64,000 nucleotides of DNA from Nissolia schottii (taxonomy: Eukaryota > Streptophyta > Magnoliopsida > Fabales > Fabaceae): NCBI GenBank assembly GCA_003254905.1, contig QANU01104974.1:71088-135087 (forward strand), written 5' to 3'. Within the stretch, counting starts at the first letter, position 1; each line of letters begins with the position of its first letter. Both the position numbers and the translations under genes were made by a program. This document shows, in pieces, positions 21,770 to 35,265 of the stretch. Under the pieces are notes generated by a model. That model saw only the letters and a list, made by a program, of their open reading frames with translations, made no database searches and was not told the origin of the DNA.

Positions 21770-24700
21770 ATGGGCGATTTCAACCTGGCTCTGGTGATTG
21801 TGGCGATCGTGGTGTGCGTGATCGTGTTCCTCGTGAACGTGTACCTTCTGGTGAACTACCAGCACCCCGATGACAAGAACCAGGCCTACTTCCCCAAATT
21901 CGTCGTCGTTTTGGGGCTCTCCGTCGCAGCGATCTCCATTCTCATGCTCCCCGCCGACGTGGCGAACCGGCAGGCGTGCCGCCACGCGATCTACAATGGC
22001 GCGTGCAACCTCACGCTCCCGATGAAGGACCTCTGGCTCGTCGTGTACATACTGGACGCCGTGCTCGTCTTCTTCGTCATTCCCTTCGCCATGTTCTACT
22101 ACGAAGGCGATCAAGACAAGTAAGTACGTAGTTAGTTTCTCAAAAAAAAAATGTTCAGTTTTTTTTTTTCCTCTGCAAATTTTAATTCAAATTATATTTA
22201 ACTTAACAATGTGGCACGATCAATAAAAACTGTGAAGGAAATCATTTAAAAGGACTTGGATTTAAATAGCTTGTTTGTAGATATGGTCTGTGATACAATG
22301 TAATTGTCTAATCCATGTAGCCAAATTCATCGAGTGGAGTAACGCTTATTTAGTTGTTGTAATGTAGTGTGATTTGAAAAAATATATGTTTCATTTTATG
22401 TTTTTTTGTTATTATTCGAAGGTAATGACCATTTGATCTAGGAAAAGACTTAGTTGTCATCGTAGTGTGGCAATATGGAAATTGACGTTTTATTTGATGT
22501 GGCGGTTTTTGCCTTTATTTTTGGTGTGCAGGAGTGTTGGCAAGAGGATTAAGAGTGCACTGTTGTGGATGGTGACCACTGTTATTGTGTGCGCTCTCGT
22601 TCTGGGTATTTTGTATGGTAAGTTATATATGTATGCTCTTGTTTGCTTTGTTTTGTTTCCTACTTTTTCAATTACAGCCTTTGCTCTGTGTTTCTATGTG
22701 TATTTGTGTGTGTGAGAGAGGGGATAAGGGTAAGTTGGTAATTTCAGGGTTTGATGTGAAACCCCAGTTGTGTTTAATAACTTTGGTTTGGTTGTAACTA
22801 TTGGGAGGGTGGACTTGTTAAATAGAACAGCCAGATATTAGTTTTGGGTAGGTTAAGTTGGTAATTCATCGGTAGGTTTTTTCAACTGTGTTTTCTGTAC
22901 TTCAGTTGTGAATGTCAAGTGATTGGATTTGTTTGATGAACATTATGATGAAACAGCCAATTATTGTCTTAATCTAATAATAATTAATGTATGTGAGTGG
23001 TAGGCTAGTAGCTTAAAAACAGGAAATAGAGTGGAATGAATTGGCAGGATTGAGGCGCATTCGGTGCCTGAAGCATTTGTTGATTGTGTGTGCACTGACT
23101 TGCTTGTGAAGTTACATATCCATCTCCAGACTATTTTCAGGCCAAATAAGGGGAAGAAAATGAGTGGGGTTTACTTCATTCTTGGGGTCATATGTCTTAT
23201 TGTCAATTGTACCACTTAGGGAGTTTCATTAATTTACTATGCCATGTTTAAGCATCAATTGATTATGAAAAGAAATGTTTTGAAGTGGATTATTGACAGC
23301 ACAATGGTTGATATTTAGTCAAGAACATTTAATATTTTAGGCTGCTCTTTGTAACAAATAGTAGTGCATTGTGAGAAATAGTAGCTGTTTCACAGTTTAT
23401 GGCTAGAAATGATTGATAGTGCTTGGCCTGAACCATTTTATATGCTGATATTGTATCAAACAACAAATCAATGAGCAATACTTGAGCTGCTCATATATAA
23501 ATGGTCGAATAAACTCATAACAGAACAAACAAATGAAACCAATACCATCTAGTCTTTGAATAGCAAGATAAGATTAATGCGGAGTTTACTACCATCGTAG
23601 AGACTTTTGAAGGCCCATGATAGATTGTGTAAGTGCCCAACCCATGCTTTGCTTGTGGTTTGAGATGGACTCCAAAATCATGTGTTAATGTGGTTCTCCT
23701 CTGAATAGCTTGATTTTTTTTCCTCCTCATTTCACATGATTTGGTTCTATTCTTTTATGAAGCAACATGGCTCAAAATTTTGTTAGTTTTTGTTTTTTGG
23801 ATAAAAGAAGAATTTCATTAAGAAGAGAAGAGAATTACAATAAATAGAGGATAAGAGATCATTTATACATAAATAAGAACAAAATAGAAGCTAAAAGCTA
23901 ACTATGGAGTAAAACTTTCTAATCTCTCAAAATATCTGAGACGCAAAAACCTTAGAAAAAATTGTGAGCTTTGTGCCAAACAGATGACAAACACCTAATC
24001 TTATCCCACGAAACATGTTTGTATGAGAAATTGTCGTTAAAGATCGAGAGTTGCATTCTAACCAAATGCACCAGAAAGTGGCAAAAACTGTGCATTGCCA
24101 AAAATATTTAGCTTCCTTCCTTCTCCCAAGGCCAGCATAACTTGTCAACAAGAAAGTATCTAAGGTTGATATACTGTTCCTACATGTTAGATATTTAAAC
24201 CATAACCATTCCTGACTTTCACCTTAGAGCTCAAAACTTTGTTATACAAGTGGGTTGAGATACTGTTCTTAGATATTTATACCATAACCATTCTTGGACC
24301 TTCACCTAAGAGTTCATTAGGCGGATATGAAACTGTTCCTAAGTCTCCACCTTATGGCTTATAAGCCCTTTTAGGAGAATTGGTCTTTGATATGGCATTA
24401 GAGTCCCTATAACTAAGTAGTATTTGACCCTTGCTGTCCCTATATAATTAAATAAATGTTTAGCAAAAGGTAAGTGAGCTTATGCACTATTCATGTTAAA
24501 CTCAAAGTACTCTTTCAGAACCAAAAAAAAAAAAAAACACTCAATGGACTCTTGCATGAAGGGGCATGTTGTAGATATAAAACTATCCCCAAGCCTCCAC
24601 CTTTTAGGAGAGTTAGTCCTTGACACTGCTACTAGAATTCGTTGCAAGCACCAGCCTGACCTATGCACGAAGGATCACCCTCTAAAATTTGATACCATTA

Positions 24701-27700
24701 ATTACACTTCATTCACTTTTTTCCTGAAAGAGTTTTTCCAAACTATATTTGTTAAATGGAAAATTTGTTGCTAAGTTAGTGTAAAATCTGATTATTAAAT
24801 TTTGACTTGAGTAATCATTTCAAATCCAAATGTTGCTTGATGTGAATCCTTAACCTCTGCCTGATTGTGCTTTTATTCTATTGAGTGATATATTAGGGCT
24901 TGTTGGAAAGGTGGACTTTACTGTCAGGCATCTCTCTTCTTCCACAGCCGCATTTCCTAGCACATGGAACTACAATAGTGGTCAACAATGTATCACAAGT
25001 GGCTCCCGTCAGGTTTTTTTTTCTTTTATTAATAGTCCGTTTTCTTTTAATGGTTTTGTTGCTTAGATGTGATTTTCTTTTTCTCTTTATGCTATTTTTC
25101 ATTCTGGTTTTTCCCTCTGTCCTAAAAACAGTGTTCTGCATACTTGGCTAGTGCTTCATCAGAGAAAACATGGACCATGCGTACTACCTTTCCAGAATAT
25201 GTTGTTGCTCTTGCTACTATTGTTGGCTCTGTGCTTTTTGCTGTAAGTTGATTCTTCAAGAAATTTAGTTATCTAAAGTGAAAATTCACATTTCAAGCCT
25301 AGGTTGTTTATGTTTTCTTGGGTATTTGTTATTCTTGAGAAAAGATAGTGCTTTCTTTCAATTATAGTTTTGAAAGTGTGCGTAAATTTGGATATTGTGT
25401 TGTACTGTTGTTATTTGCTCTGTAGCCATTGATTTGTTAGATATAATGCCTTGAAGGGTGTAATTTATCAGATTTTCTTGACTCCCTAAAAAATCCATCT
25501 CATTTCATAAACTGCACAAGAAACCAATCTCTTAAGTTTCACGTAGCAGGTCACATTTACGGATTTTTCCTGCTCATGTTATTAATCATTGTTATCTCAC
25601 CATGCAATGCAGATATTTGGTGGTGTCGGCATTGCTTGTCTTCCATTGGGACTTATATTTTCATTTATTCGTCGTCCAAAGGCTGTTATCACACGCTCCC
25701 AATATATCAAGGTCCTATATCCTTTTTGTAGAAGCGGACGTAATAAATTTTGATTTCATTCTTGTTTATTTCATGATATGCTGTACAATATTTAGGGTGT
25801 CGTTGGGTTTAATCCCCAAAAAAAACAAATTATATTTATGGTGAGGTTGGTTTTGGTTATTGTAGGAAGCAACTGAGCTGGGTAAAAAGGCCAAAGAACT
25901 GAAGAAAGCAGCTGAATCACTTCATCAGGAAGAAAGAAGTGGTGCAAAGGGTAGGAAATTTCGTAAAAATGTAAAGGCAGTAGAAAAGGTAAACAAGTAT
26001 TGGTGATTTATCAATATACTGAAAATTTCCATTTAAGCATTTTATCTGTACCCTTGTTGGCATGGGCTTTGCATATCATAATTTGAAGTGTGATGTTCTA
26101 GTTTGTTGTCAAATGTTGTTTACAGTATTTTTGTGGTTCTAGTTTTTCACTTGTATATCTCACTTAATTTGGCAGGAGTTGTTTCAATTAGAAGAAGATG
26201 TAAAGCTTCTTGAGGAGATGTATCCACAAGGGGAACAGGTACATTCTTGATTTTCTAGTTTTTTGACTTTTATGCACAAATAATGTGTAATGTTTCTCCT
26301 ACTTACTAATCCTATATGAATGCAGGCTGAGACAACATGGGCACTAACAATTCTTGGGTATCTGGCAAAACTCGTTTTGGGAATTTTAGGGTAAGCCATG
26401 ATATTCAGCAATCAAAGTTTCTATGGATGCACACATGATGCTGGATTGATTCCTAGTACATTGTTTGGCAAAGTTGCTTCTTTTTTGTTTGTGTGGGTTG
26501 TTTCTTCCCTTTCCATGAACAGGAGAAATTTATTTTGATATACTGTTTGGGTATGTTTCTCACACTGAACTACAGATGTGGTAATGTTCAACATTTGTTT
26601 AAGATATGACCGAAGCTTTTTATGAAGAAAAAGGAGCAAATGTGCTAAATTAAAACTGGAAATTCACAAGAATAAGAATCCCAATGATCTGTGTGGAACT
26701 TTTGTATTCAGCCTTCAACTTCACCTAAAGCAATATATTGTAGGATAGAGAGAAGAAATGAATATGACTGGATGGCATGTTGTTGCTGTTGAATATGCCA
26801 ATGCATAGGATGCTCTCTTTAAATTACTGTAAGGGGTTGGAAATGTGGATTATGTGGAGAGCAAATGGTTTCCTGTGTAATTAGAGGACTTTTATTTGTC
26901 CTTTTTCCGACAAAAAAGGCACTATACATTAACTTGTACTTTATTCATTTTATGTTCGTTTAGACTTGGTAAGTCTGTCTTCTTGGCTTATTCCAGGTTT
27001 TTATGCCTTTTTTTCAATAGCAATTTGGGATAGTGAACATCTCTAGGAAACTTTTTCAGAGGACGTTGTTATCTCACTGTATCGAGCATATTGCTTATTC
27101 TAATAATAGGTGTTATGTTTCACATGTATCTTCTAACTTGAGGTTTTGATAACTGTTCCAGGCTTATCGTTTCTGTGGCATGGGTTGCTCATATCATTAT
27201 CTATCTATTAATTGATCCTCCTCTTTCTCCTTTCCTTAATGAAGTTTTCATCAAGCTAGATGATATCTGGGGTTTGTTGAAATACTCTTTTTCCTCGTTA
27301 TAATTATATAAGCTTAATAATTATAAATACATTACATTCTTATTTTCATTCATTTATTCTCCATAACACATACCCTTTTTATATCAGGTCTTCTGGGTAC
27401 AGCCGCGTTTGCATTTTTCTGTTTCTACCTTCTCCTTGCCGTGATTGCTGGTTCTACTATGCTTGGGCTGAGACTAGTTTTCATCACTATACATCCTATG
27501 AAGTAATCAAACAGTTTTGTCGAATATATTTTATTTGCTTTAGTTTGTATTGGCTACTTAATGCTTTTCTTGATCACTCACTATTTGAACTTACTGATGG
27601 CAGATGGGGAGCAACTCTCATGAACTCTTTTCTTTTCAATGTGGGCCTTATCCTTCTTTGCTCCATTAGGTCTGTAATGTTACTTTTCCAAAGGGTTGCG

Positions 27701-28611
27701 TGTAAACGTTTTCTTTTTAAGATGATTGCCATCCATAGTGATTCAACATTTATGTTTGAAGTTTCTTTTGGACCATGATAAAGTTTAAAATGGTGATTTG
27801 TATTCTTCTTTAGTTACATGTTGTAGGACGATCGAGTTTCAAAAGAATGTATAATTGGATGCAGTGATAAATTTAGTTTAGGCTTTGATTTTCATGTTTG
27901 AAACTTTGGAAGCTAAGTAGCGGGGGAATTAGTATTGTTGACTGTGTGATTAGTGTTGCAGGAAGTTGTTTTTGGAAATGTAGCAAGTAGTGTTCTATAT
28001 TAATTGTGGGTGGGGCTTGTTATGCTGTCATGCTAATTTCATGCTGTAACAAACATTACTGAAGGGTTCGGTTGCTTTACTATTTCAGTGTGATCCAGTT
28101 CTGTTCCACAGCGTTTGCCTACTATGCTCAAGCAACTGCAGCACAGGAAATATTTGGCCACACTTTGGAGTCTCTTCGTGGCATTAAATATTTGTACAAG
28201 TGAGTAAAGCGGGATTTTTCCATTTTCTCTCACTTTCCCCCAACCTTCATTTTGATAACATGTGAACTTACACCACACCATGGGGAAAGATTTTGACTAT
28301 TATCCATGGCGAGTTAATAAGAAGGTTTTTGCATGTATTAGTTGTTACCGGCATTGTTTATGCTTTCTTGTATAATGAACCAAGTGGTTTTTGCATCACA
28401 GGTACAACGTATTCCAGATTGCTTTTGTTGTTCTGGCTGGATTGACTTTTGTGTATTATGCTGCCTTTGTAAGTTCACCCCTCTAAAACGTTCTTTCCTC
28501 TTTTCTTTTATGCTTGTTAATATTCTTGGGGATGCTGAAGGGTTTTGAATTTGGAAATATCAGGGATGGAGAAGAAGAAAGCCTAGTGGCAGGTTCCAAT
28601 TGTCAACATGA
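21770..28611 (+). CDS. LMBR1-like (LIMR family) multi-pass membrane protein
   Basis: Exons: 21770-22119, 22532-22617, 24897-25012, 25132-25242, 25613-25711, 25866-25988, 26176-26238, 26326-26390, 27162-27271, 27388-27502, 27604-27669, 28089-28199, 28402-28468, 28564-28611. All junctions are GT/AG and the phases join to 1,530 bases, that is 509 residues plus stop, the usual length of plant LMBR1-like proteins. The start [20 protein letters not shown] is a first membrane helix. About nine hydrophobic segments follow, with a charged cytosolic loop ([28 protein letters not shown]) in exons 6-7 and a basic C-terminus. Conserved strings include [18 protein letters not shown] and [17 protein letters not shown]. 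It probably sits in endomembranes or plasma membrane. The biochemical role in plants is not settled; animal relatives act as lipocalin receptors. No defect seen. Confidence 0.93.
23790..24165 (-). mobile_element. LINE 3' fragment in intron 2 of the LMBR1-like gene
   Basis: A minus-strand frame (24151-23927) reads [26 protein letters not shown], the end of the zinc-binding RT-associated domain of plant LINEs. The segment ends on the low side with the TTTTTTGGATAAAAGAAG type of tail. It is a 5'-truncated, inactive insertion opposite to the host gene. Confidence 0.7.
24175..24690 (+). repeat. Dispersed TRIM-like repeat, two partial copies
   Basis: Blocks at 24330-24450 and 24575-24660 share the core CACCTT..TTAGGAGA.TT.GT..TTGA with repeats at 49690-50165 and 60290-60640. 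The first adds a decayed match to GGTATCAGAGCCTCTATGA.TAAGTG. It lies in intron 2 of the LMBR1-like gene. Confidence 0.5.
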
Positions 28612-29805
28612 TGTATGGTTTATAGCATGGAACAGTGTTTCTTCTGAAGGGAGCCCATCTGGCAATCCTTGTTGCGTAATCTCATTTAAAATGGCTTTTT
28701 ATATTCGGATGTGTTTCGGCCCCAGTTTTGTTTTTATGTTGAAAGCTATAGAGAAGTAGGTTGATCATCATCCGAGTAGAAGCGTATTCCTGCAGTGTTA
28801 GTCCTTAGATGGGTGCTTATGCTGCTGCCACTGAGGTCTTTTGATTCTTTCCTCACCTTTGTATGTATTATTCTGTGTTGTTTGATTTCTGTTAACCCAT
28901 TCTTCTGATTATGTAATTGAAATACTTCTCTGTGTACACGGGACTTTTAGATTTCCAGAACACTTTGACGTAATTCAATCCTTGCCAAACGGAAAGTGGT
29001 ACTAGTTGGCCTTTTCTTTTCCTTTCTAACCAATACTTCTTGCGTGTTTGTGTAGCATTTCTAGTGTTGATAGTTTTTCTAAGGAAAAAAAATTGCCATT
29101 TACCCTTGTTGAACTATAGGTCATGGGTCCTTTATCCTCTTAATTTTAGAAACGTGCAAATTGACTCACTAACCCTTCATAATAATACAAAATGACCATT
29201 AGATGACCAAACTATCATCATCTTCACAAAGAAATAAAGAATAGGGAGGGGAAGAAGATGAAGGTATTTAGTTATTTAAGAGTTGATTTACATTGTAATG
29301 AAATGTTGGAGGATTAATTTGCACGTTTTTAAAACTCAAGAGGTGTGCATACAACGAATACTTCAAGAGGTAAGTTGCACTTTTCCTTTGTTTATTTTTA
29401 TTTTTTTTACTATTAGGTCTTTCTTGTTAGGAACCTATGTGTTGCAATGTGGAACATGAGTGTCGAACGAGTCTCGCAAAGTGCCTTTGCTTTCTAGTTA
29501 GAAACTATTAGGTCTTTCTTGTTAATAAATACAAGGTCTTGCAGAAGATAGTAATAATCCACACAAAGCAGCAATCAACCAATCTCATGGTTGTGGAGTG
29601 ACTATTAGAGTTGCCCACCAGAGATTTCACATTACAACAACAATACATGGTTGCCACATAAAGCAGAAAGTTTAGTACATGAAATCATAAGATGATGAAA
29701 CCGAGTCACAAGTTCAACTAAAACATGCTCAATAACCAGATTATTTTGGGATTTGTTAATTCTTCAGATCATGTGCCTTTCTGTAGTTTGAAAATGCACA
29801 TAACT
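28612..29805. other. Convergent spacer between LMBR1-like and GDSL genes
   Basis: It must hold both 3' UTRs. A possible MITE lies at about 29083-29387: the ends read TTACCCTTGTTGAACTA and, in reverse, TTACCTCTTGAAGTA, with poorly matching flanks. No gene is supported. Confidence 0.5.
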
Positions 29806-32800
29806 CTAGTCCCATTGAAAACTCCCCTGGAAGTTCCAATTAGAGACATTTATAGGGGCCTTTTTGTCCCCTCCAATTGGATCATACGGTGAATCTTCTG
29901 CAAATTCAATTGGCATTGACTTCCAATGCAGACTAGGTTCCCAGTCTGCTTTTCTAAGGACCTTCAGTATCTCTTTCGCGACGATCTTGCTCCCTTCGGA
30001 TGACAGATGAATTCCATCCCTAACACCACACAAACAAATGAAGAAAAAGACTGATTTGAATTACCTTAAGGCAAAATATGACAATGGTTTCCATACTTAC
30101 ATGAAGCAAACATCTAACCAGTCATCCCTTTGCTGGAGTGCAGACCAGAGATCAATGGCCTCGACGTTCATCTCGCCGCACAGCTCCAGACACGCTTCGG
30201 AATATATTCTACACGATTCATTTGTCCTTCCTAAGTGCCCTAGTTCAGTGCTGGTTTCACTCCAATCATTAATTCATCAGAGTTGAAGATTGGAATGTAT
30301 TTTTTTATTTTTTTTATTTTATAGTACAACGGGTAATAAGAAGTTCAAAGCTTCTAGGAAGGAACCTGAACATTTCATGCATTTGTGCCTCGTTGATGGG
30401 AGGAGAACTGAGCAATATCACGCGTGTCTTCTTTGACAGGCTCTGGAAATCATTAGAATGTGAATTAAACTTAGCACTGATGAATACATAAGAGGTAAAG
30501 AAAACCCATTTTTATCCAAACAATGCTTCAAAATATGCTCTTCTTCTTTTTTATTCTTTCAGGTGATGATATGTATAAAATATAGGAAAGTGTTAATAAT
30601 CTAGTGTTGAAAGTTTACCTTAAGATGGATAGCAATCTTCTTCATATTTTCAATGTATTCTTGGAGGGGCACATGAGTACCAAATCCAGATGGATGTGGA
30701 TGAACAGAGTCATTACCACCAAAGTACACAATTACCAGTGATGGTTGCACAGCAGCATCCTGAGTTGGAAAAAATGATGACACAGCAAAAGTGTGATTTC
30801 CTTTTATGTCAAGAATCAAAGTAATCACATTGTGCAAAGCTAAATCTAAAGATCTGCAATGATGATAAGAAAGTTTATTGTAGCACATTTTTCTTCTGCA
30901 TATGTTTACTAATTATTACTGTACATTTAATCTTAAAAATCAAATAGATCATTTTAATATGTTCGTGCAAGATCGGCCGAGCTAGCCCATACTGCATAGA
31001 ATGACTTAATGCGTGTTTCAATTAGTTTATTTTTGGTTCATAACAACTTATATTCAAAACTTTATCAAAACAACTTAGAAAAAAAAAACTATTATAAAAC
31101 AAAATAGTCTAATCCCAAACAAGCATATACGGTCCTTTTTAGATAAATGGATCCCTGGCAAACTGTTGTGAGGTCCCCTTAGGCCTTAGTTACTACCACA
31201 AACAAAATAACGATATTTTTAGCATTTATCAAGATAGGGCAAAATAATCAAGCTAAAGTATTGAATCAACACATGCACTTAACCCCGAATACCTTGGGGA
31301 ATATTTTATCCAGAACCGCCAGAGCACGTCTTGAATTCCAACCTGAGTATCCTCGCAAAATTATGTCAGCCTGAAGCAAGTCAATGCGACAATTATAAAC
31401 TCAATGGAACATCATAATGTAAATTGACTTCATTAAGTACGCTTAGGCATTTTTAGATGTGTGCTCTTAAATCAGATTTGGATCCTCTAAGAGGACCTCA
31501 CTTTCGGGAGAAAAGTGAAGGTATCCATCATTGGATCAATAAAATGGAATCTGTACATAATACACATTTTATTGATTCAAGAGTATATGCCCCTCACTGT
31601 AGCTCTAAAGTGAGATTCTCACTTTATGCAATCTTAATTCAAATAGGAATTGGAATTGGATTCCAATTATGCTAATTAATAATCTTTCCAACAATCATAC
31701 GTAACTTCGGTGGTTTGGGGTAGGGGGCCACTTTAATGTTGATCCATACCCTTTGCTTTTCTTTAGCAATAAAATTGACGGAACTTATTCTAAAAAAGGG
31801 AATTATACGTAACTCAGATAATGTATGTAATGGCGCTTGAGTAAAATATGAACTGATGGGGAGTGTAGAAGGACCACCACTTACTCAAAAAGTTCTCAAT
31901 AGGGTGATGTATTGAGGTGTAGATAACGATATTCCTCAATAATTCAGGTTTGTTTTATTTTCCTGATTTGTCCACAAGAAATTGACCTGCCTTACTTTGC
32001 ATATTATCATAGTATAATCCAAGTTAGTGCTAAATGGGATATTTTAGGGTTAAATTACGCCGTCCTCCCATGAGTTTATATGAAATTACACTGACACCCT
32101 TCTATTTGTCCAAACAACTCACGTCCTCTAACGAACAGTGATCTCCTTTAATGATAATAGAATTAAACGTCATTAGTTATTATAATGTTTTATCCGTTAT
32201 GCTTATCACATTTTCATGCTCAGTAGCAGACTTCACAAGCCCCTTTGACCATCTCTTACAGCCTCCCTCTAGCCATATGTAAGAGAGGCCTAACAAGGGA
32301 TTGTAAAGTCAGTTGAGTGAAAAAAATGTGAGAGACATAATGGACTAAACATTCTAATAACAAACGTCTAACTTTGTTATTGTGATGGGAGGTTCGTGTT
32401 CATCATTAGAGATCAATGTCTTCTTGACAAATAGAGGGAGGGGGGGGCTAGTGTAATTTCACTTAACCTCCGGGGAGGATAGTGTAATGTAACCCTTTTT
32501 TTTGTCACAAGGAACTGTTCCATTGAGTTCAGTCATGTTCTTGGAGATTAAATCCAACCCTTTAAGTTTTAACTTGTGTTTATCTTTAAAAACTCAGAAA
32601 ATTGTTATAAAATAAACAGCATGCATTAAATCAAACAACCCCAGATAGTGAGAGTCATATATGGTGCATGCAATGAAAATCCACCATCAATTACAACCTC
32701 TTTTCACACAAGATTAAGAAACCTTAGTCAAACACGCGACCACAGATTATAATTAACAAATTAAGAAGAACAAGAACAGCAACATGAAAATGAAAAAAAA

Positions 32801-32933
32801 AAATAAAAATAAAGGGTACCTTGCGAGCATACAAGTTGGCAAGGATAGCTCCCCAATTACCTTCATCACTAAAACAGAGCTGAACTATGGATGAACCAAA
32901 CAGCACAAATTGAGGTCTCTCTGGTCCTACCAT
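29806..32933 (-). CDS. GDSL/SGNH-hydrolase esterase, CPRD49-like
   Basis: Exons on the minus strand: 32933-32820, 31370-31293, 30759-30619, 30442-30366, 30250-30101, 30019-29806. They join to 774 bases, 257 residues plus stop, normal for this small-esterase group. Block I reads FVLFGSSIVQ: the nucleophile Ser is kept, with Ser in place of the Asp of GDS. Block II Gly is in RGYSGWNSR, block III is GGND, and block V is DGIHLSSEGS with the catalytic Asp and His. No signal peptide is seen, so it is probably intracellular, unlike the large secreted GDSL lipases. Likely reaction: hydrolysis of acyl or acetyl esters; substrate unknown. Intron 1 is 1.45 kb and carries a long-TIR element. A CT repeat precedes the ATG. 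Confidence 0.9.
32046..32496. mobile_element. Non-autonomous DNA transposon with long terminal inverted repeats
   Basis: The left end AGGGTTAAATTACGCC..TCCTCCC, then GTGAAATTACACT-like and CTATTTGTC, is repeated inverted at the right end (AGGGTTACATTACACTATCCTCCCC). The TIRs span about 65 bases with roughly 70-75% match by eye. It has no coding capacity and lies in intron 1 of the GDSL gene. A MULE-MITE or similar family is possible; the target repeat is not clear. Confidence 0.7.
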
Positions 32934-32952
32934 CTCTATCTCTCTCTCTCTG

Positions 32953-34611
32953 GCACAAGCATATTACTCTACAATTGAAAATTTATAGACTTGAATATTT
33001 TTTATTTTTATATTTAAGATGTATTCTCTTTTTTCTTTGGTAGATATTTTAGATGTATTCGCCAATCGTAGGTAAGAAATTATTGCATTTCTTAAATATG
33101 ATAGGAATGTATTCGCCAATCGTAGGTAAGAAATTATTGCATTTCTTAAATAAGATAGGAATTCCGGACAAATTTTGAAGTTTTAGTTTAGGTTTCTAAA
33201 AATTAATTTTTTCTTCTAAGCATATTAAAATATTTAGTTTTAATTCCTAACCTATTATAAATGGTTTGGTTTAATTTAGTTTCTATTTTTAGGTAGGACT
33301 TTGTTAACGATTGATGTGACTAATAAAATATCACGTTAATGACTTAATAGTGTCATGTAAACAAAATAAACTTATATACCTTATAATTTGATCCAAATTT
33401 GACCCCATAATTCACTATTTGATCCTTAGGGGTCTTGTGTGGGTAATGATTTATGAATAAATTTGGGTCAAATAACATATTATGATTCAATCCAAGTTCA
33501 GTTAATTTATATGTCACTATTGGCAAGGTAGTATATTTGTCATGTTAACGATTAAAAAAGTTTTATCTATCATAGATCATAGGGACTGAAATTAAATATT
33601 TTTAATATTTTAATCTAAATATTTAAAATTTTACAAAACCCAAAACATATTTAAACCATATAAAATTGTGTTCAAATTATGTCTCTATTTATGAGATGTC
33701 ATTTCAGTTTTAATTAATCACTATTAATTTGTTATTTATTTGGTAATTTATAATTTTTTTTTTGAGTTCATTAAACCTTAATTAATTAATCCTAATTCAA
33801 GTTGAATTGACTTATTATAAAATAATACGTGTATAATTTTTTTTATAAAATTTAAATTTAAGATCTTATTTAAAAGAAATAAATATGACTAAATTCAACC
33901 GAGCGTATTCTATTAATCGCAACTTTTATTTTTTATAAAAAAAAGTAGTTAATGTGTACTAACTAAAACTAAAATGCTCCTAACATGCGAAGTGAGCACA
34001 ATCTTTACATTATGTTCCACTAACATGGAATAACTTTTACCTAACACTTACCACCACAACCTTATATATTTTATTGTCGTTGGTGTCATTCAGTAATCTT
34101 TGAACCATTTTTATTATATTATATTTAATTTTTTAAAATATGTTATTATACGTCCGAATCTTTTAACCTTTGGCAAATCACAGTCAAACCACAAGTGGCT
34201 TTATTATTAATTTATATTTTTGGATAAGTGGTTTATCTATTTCAAGCATTTTATAGTTGCTTGAAACATTATTATTTATTCATTCTTTGAACTATTTTTT
34301 TTAAAGTATTTTTTAAATTATTATATTTGATTCAAAGTAAAAATAATAACTTGTTTTTTTTTTTAATTAATTGAAACATCAAACATGTAACACACATGTA
34401 CCAAGAAAATTAAACATGACACATTATGAATACAACATATTTTTTTTAAAAAAAATATGTCATACACCATTTGCCGCCGTTTTTATTCGTTGGATAACAC
34501 ACACTTGAAATGTATTCTTGGAAAAACTTTTATTATGAATAACATATTTGGAAATACTATTCCTAAGAATGAAAAATCAATCCGCACACCACCTATTGTG
34601 AAATAGCATCA
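32953..34611. other. AT-rich intergenic region upstream of the GDSL gene
   Basis: No gene is supported. It contains a perfect-looking tandem duplication at 33054-33161, listed separately, and many T and A runs. Confidence 0.6.
33054..33161. repeat. Tandem duplication of a 54-bp unit
   Basis: The unit starting TGTATTCGCCAATCGTAGG at 33054 recurs at 33108 with one or two differences, such as AATATGATAGG against AATAAGATAGG. Confidence 0.9.
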
Positions 34612-35265
34612 TGAACACAACAATTGAAGATTGAGATTGAGGGTAGAAGAAAGATCTCAAGAACTAATTGAATGCAATTTGCATATATTGTGTTAAATGT
34701 TCATGTACAAAGGGAAGCTTCTTGTATACATGATGGGAACCAATTGCATTGAACTAACTACAGTTCTAACTACTTCTAACAGTCAGCTTAACTAGAGTTA
34801 ATTGACGGTAACTAATGATGGTAATGAGTGACTAACTAGCAAAGTTAAGTAAATAACTAATTATTAACCCAACTAGATAAATACTAGTAACACCCCCCTC
34901 AAGTTGGAATTTATATGTTGTAAATGCCCAACTTGGAGTGTGGAGTGCATAGAGGAGAAGCGGCCAAGAGCAAGTAGCTTAGTAAAGATGTCTACCACTT
35001 GAAGTTGAGTAGAGATGGGGCGATGTTGGATGACACTAGATTGAACCTTGTTTCAGACTAGATCATGAAGATCAATCTCTACATTCTTAGTCTTTTTGTC
35101 AAATACTGGGTTGGTGGCAATATGGATAGTTGATCAGTTATCACAAAATAGAAGCACAGGTCGTGTGAGAGGGATGCCAAAATCATTGAGGAGGTAAGTG
35201 AGCCATTGAGCCTCGTAAGCCCCTTGGGCAAGAGTTCAGTATTCAACCTCAGAGGAGCACAGTTA
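34612..35265 (-). mobile_element. Ty1/copia remnant: end of RNase H plus 3' LTR
   Basis: The minus strand from 35265 encodes, with stops, SSEVEY, TLAQGAYEAQWLTYLLNDFG, PVLLFCDN, HIATNPVFDKKTKNVEID and LQVVDIFTKLL, the end of copia RNase H. A G-rich polypurine tract follows at 34893-34898, then an LTR-like block starting TGTTACTAGTATTTATC at 34892. It may end at 34612 (TGAACACAACA on plus). The rest of the element is missing. Confidence 0.82.

Noticed and set aside
21632..22114. Minus-strand 160-codon frame rich in His, Glu and Val
   Set aside because: Antisense shadow of the GC-rich first exon of the LMBR1-like gene and its GA repeat.
29083..29387. MITE with inverted ends in the LMBR1-GDSL spacer
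   Set aside because: Only about 15 bases match at the ends and no target repeat is visible, so it is not listed as its own element.
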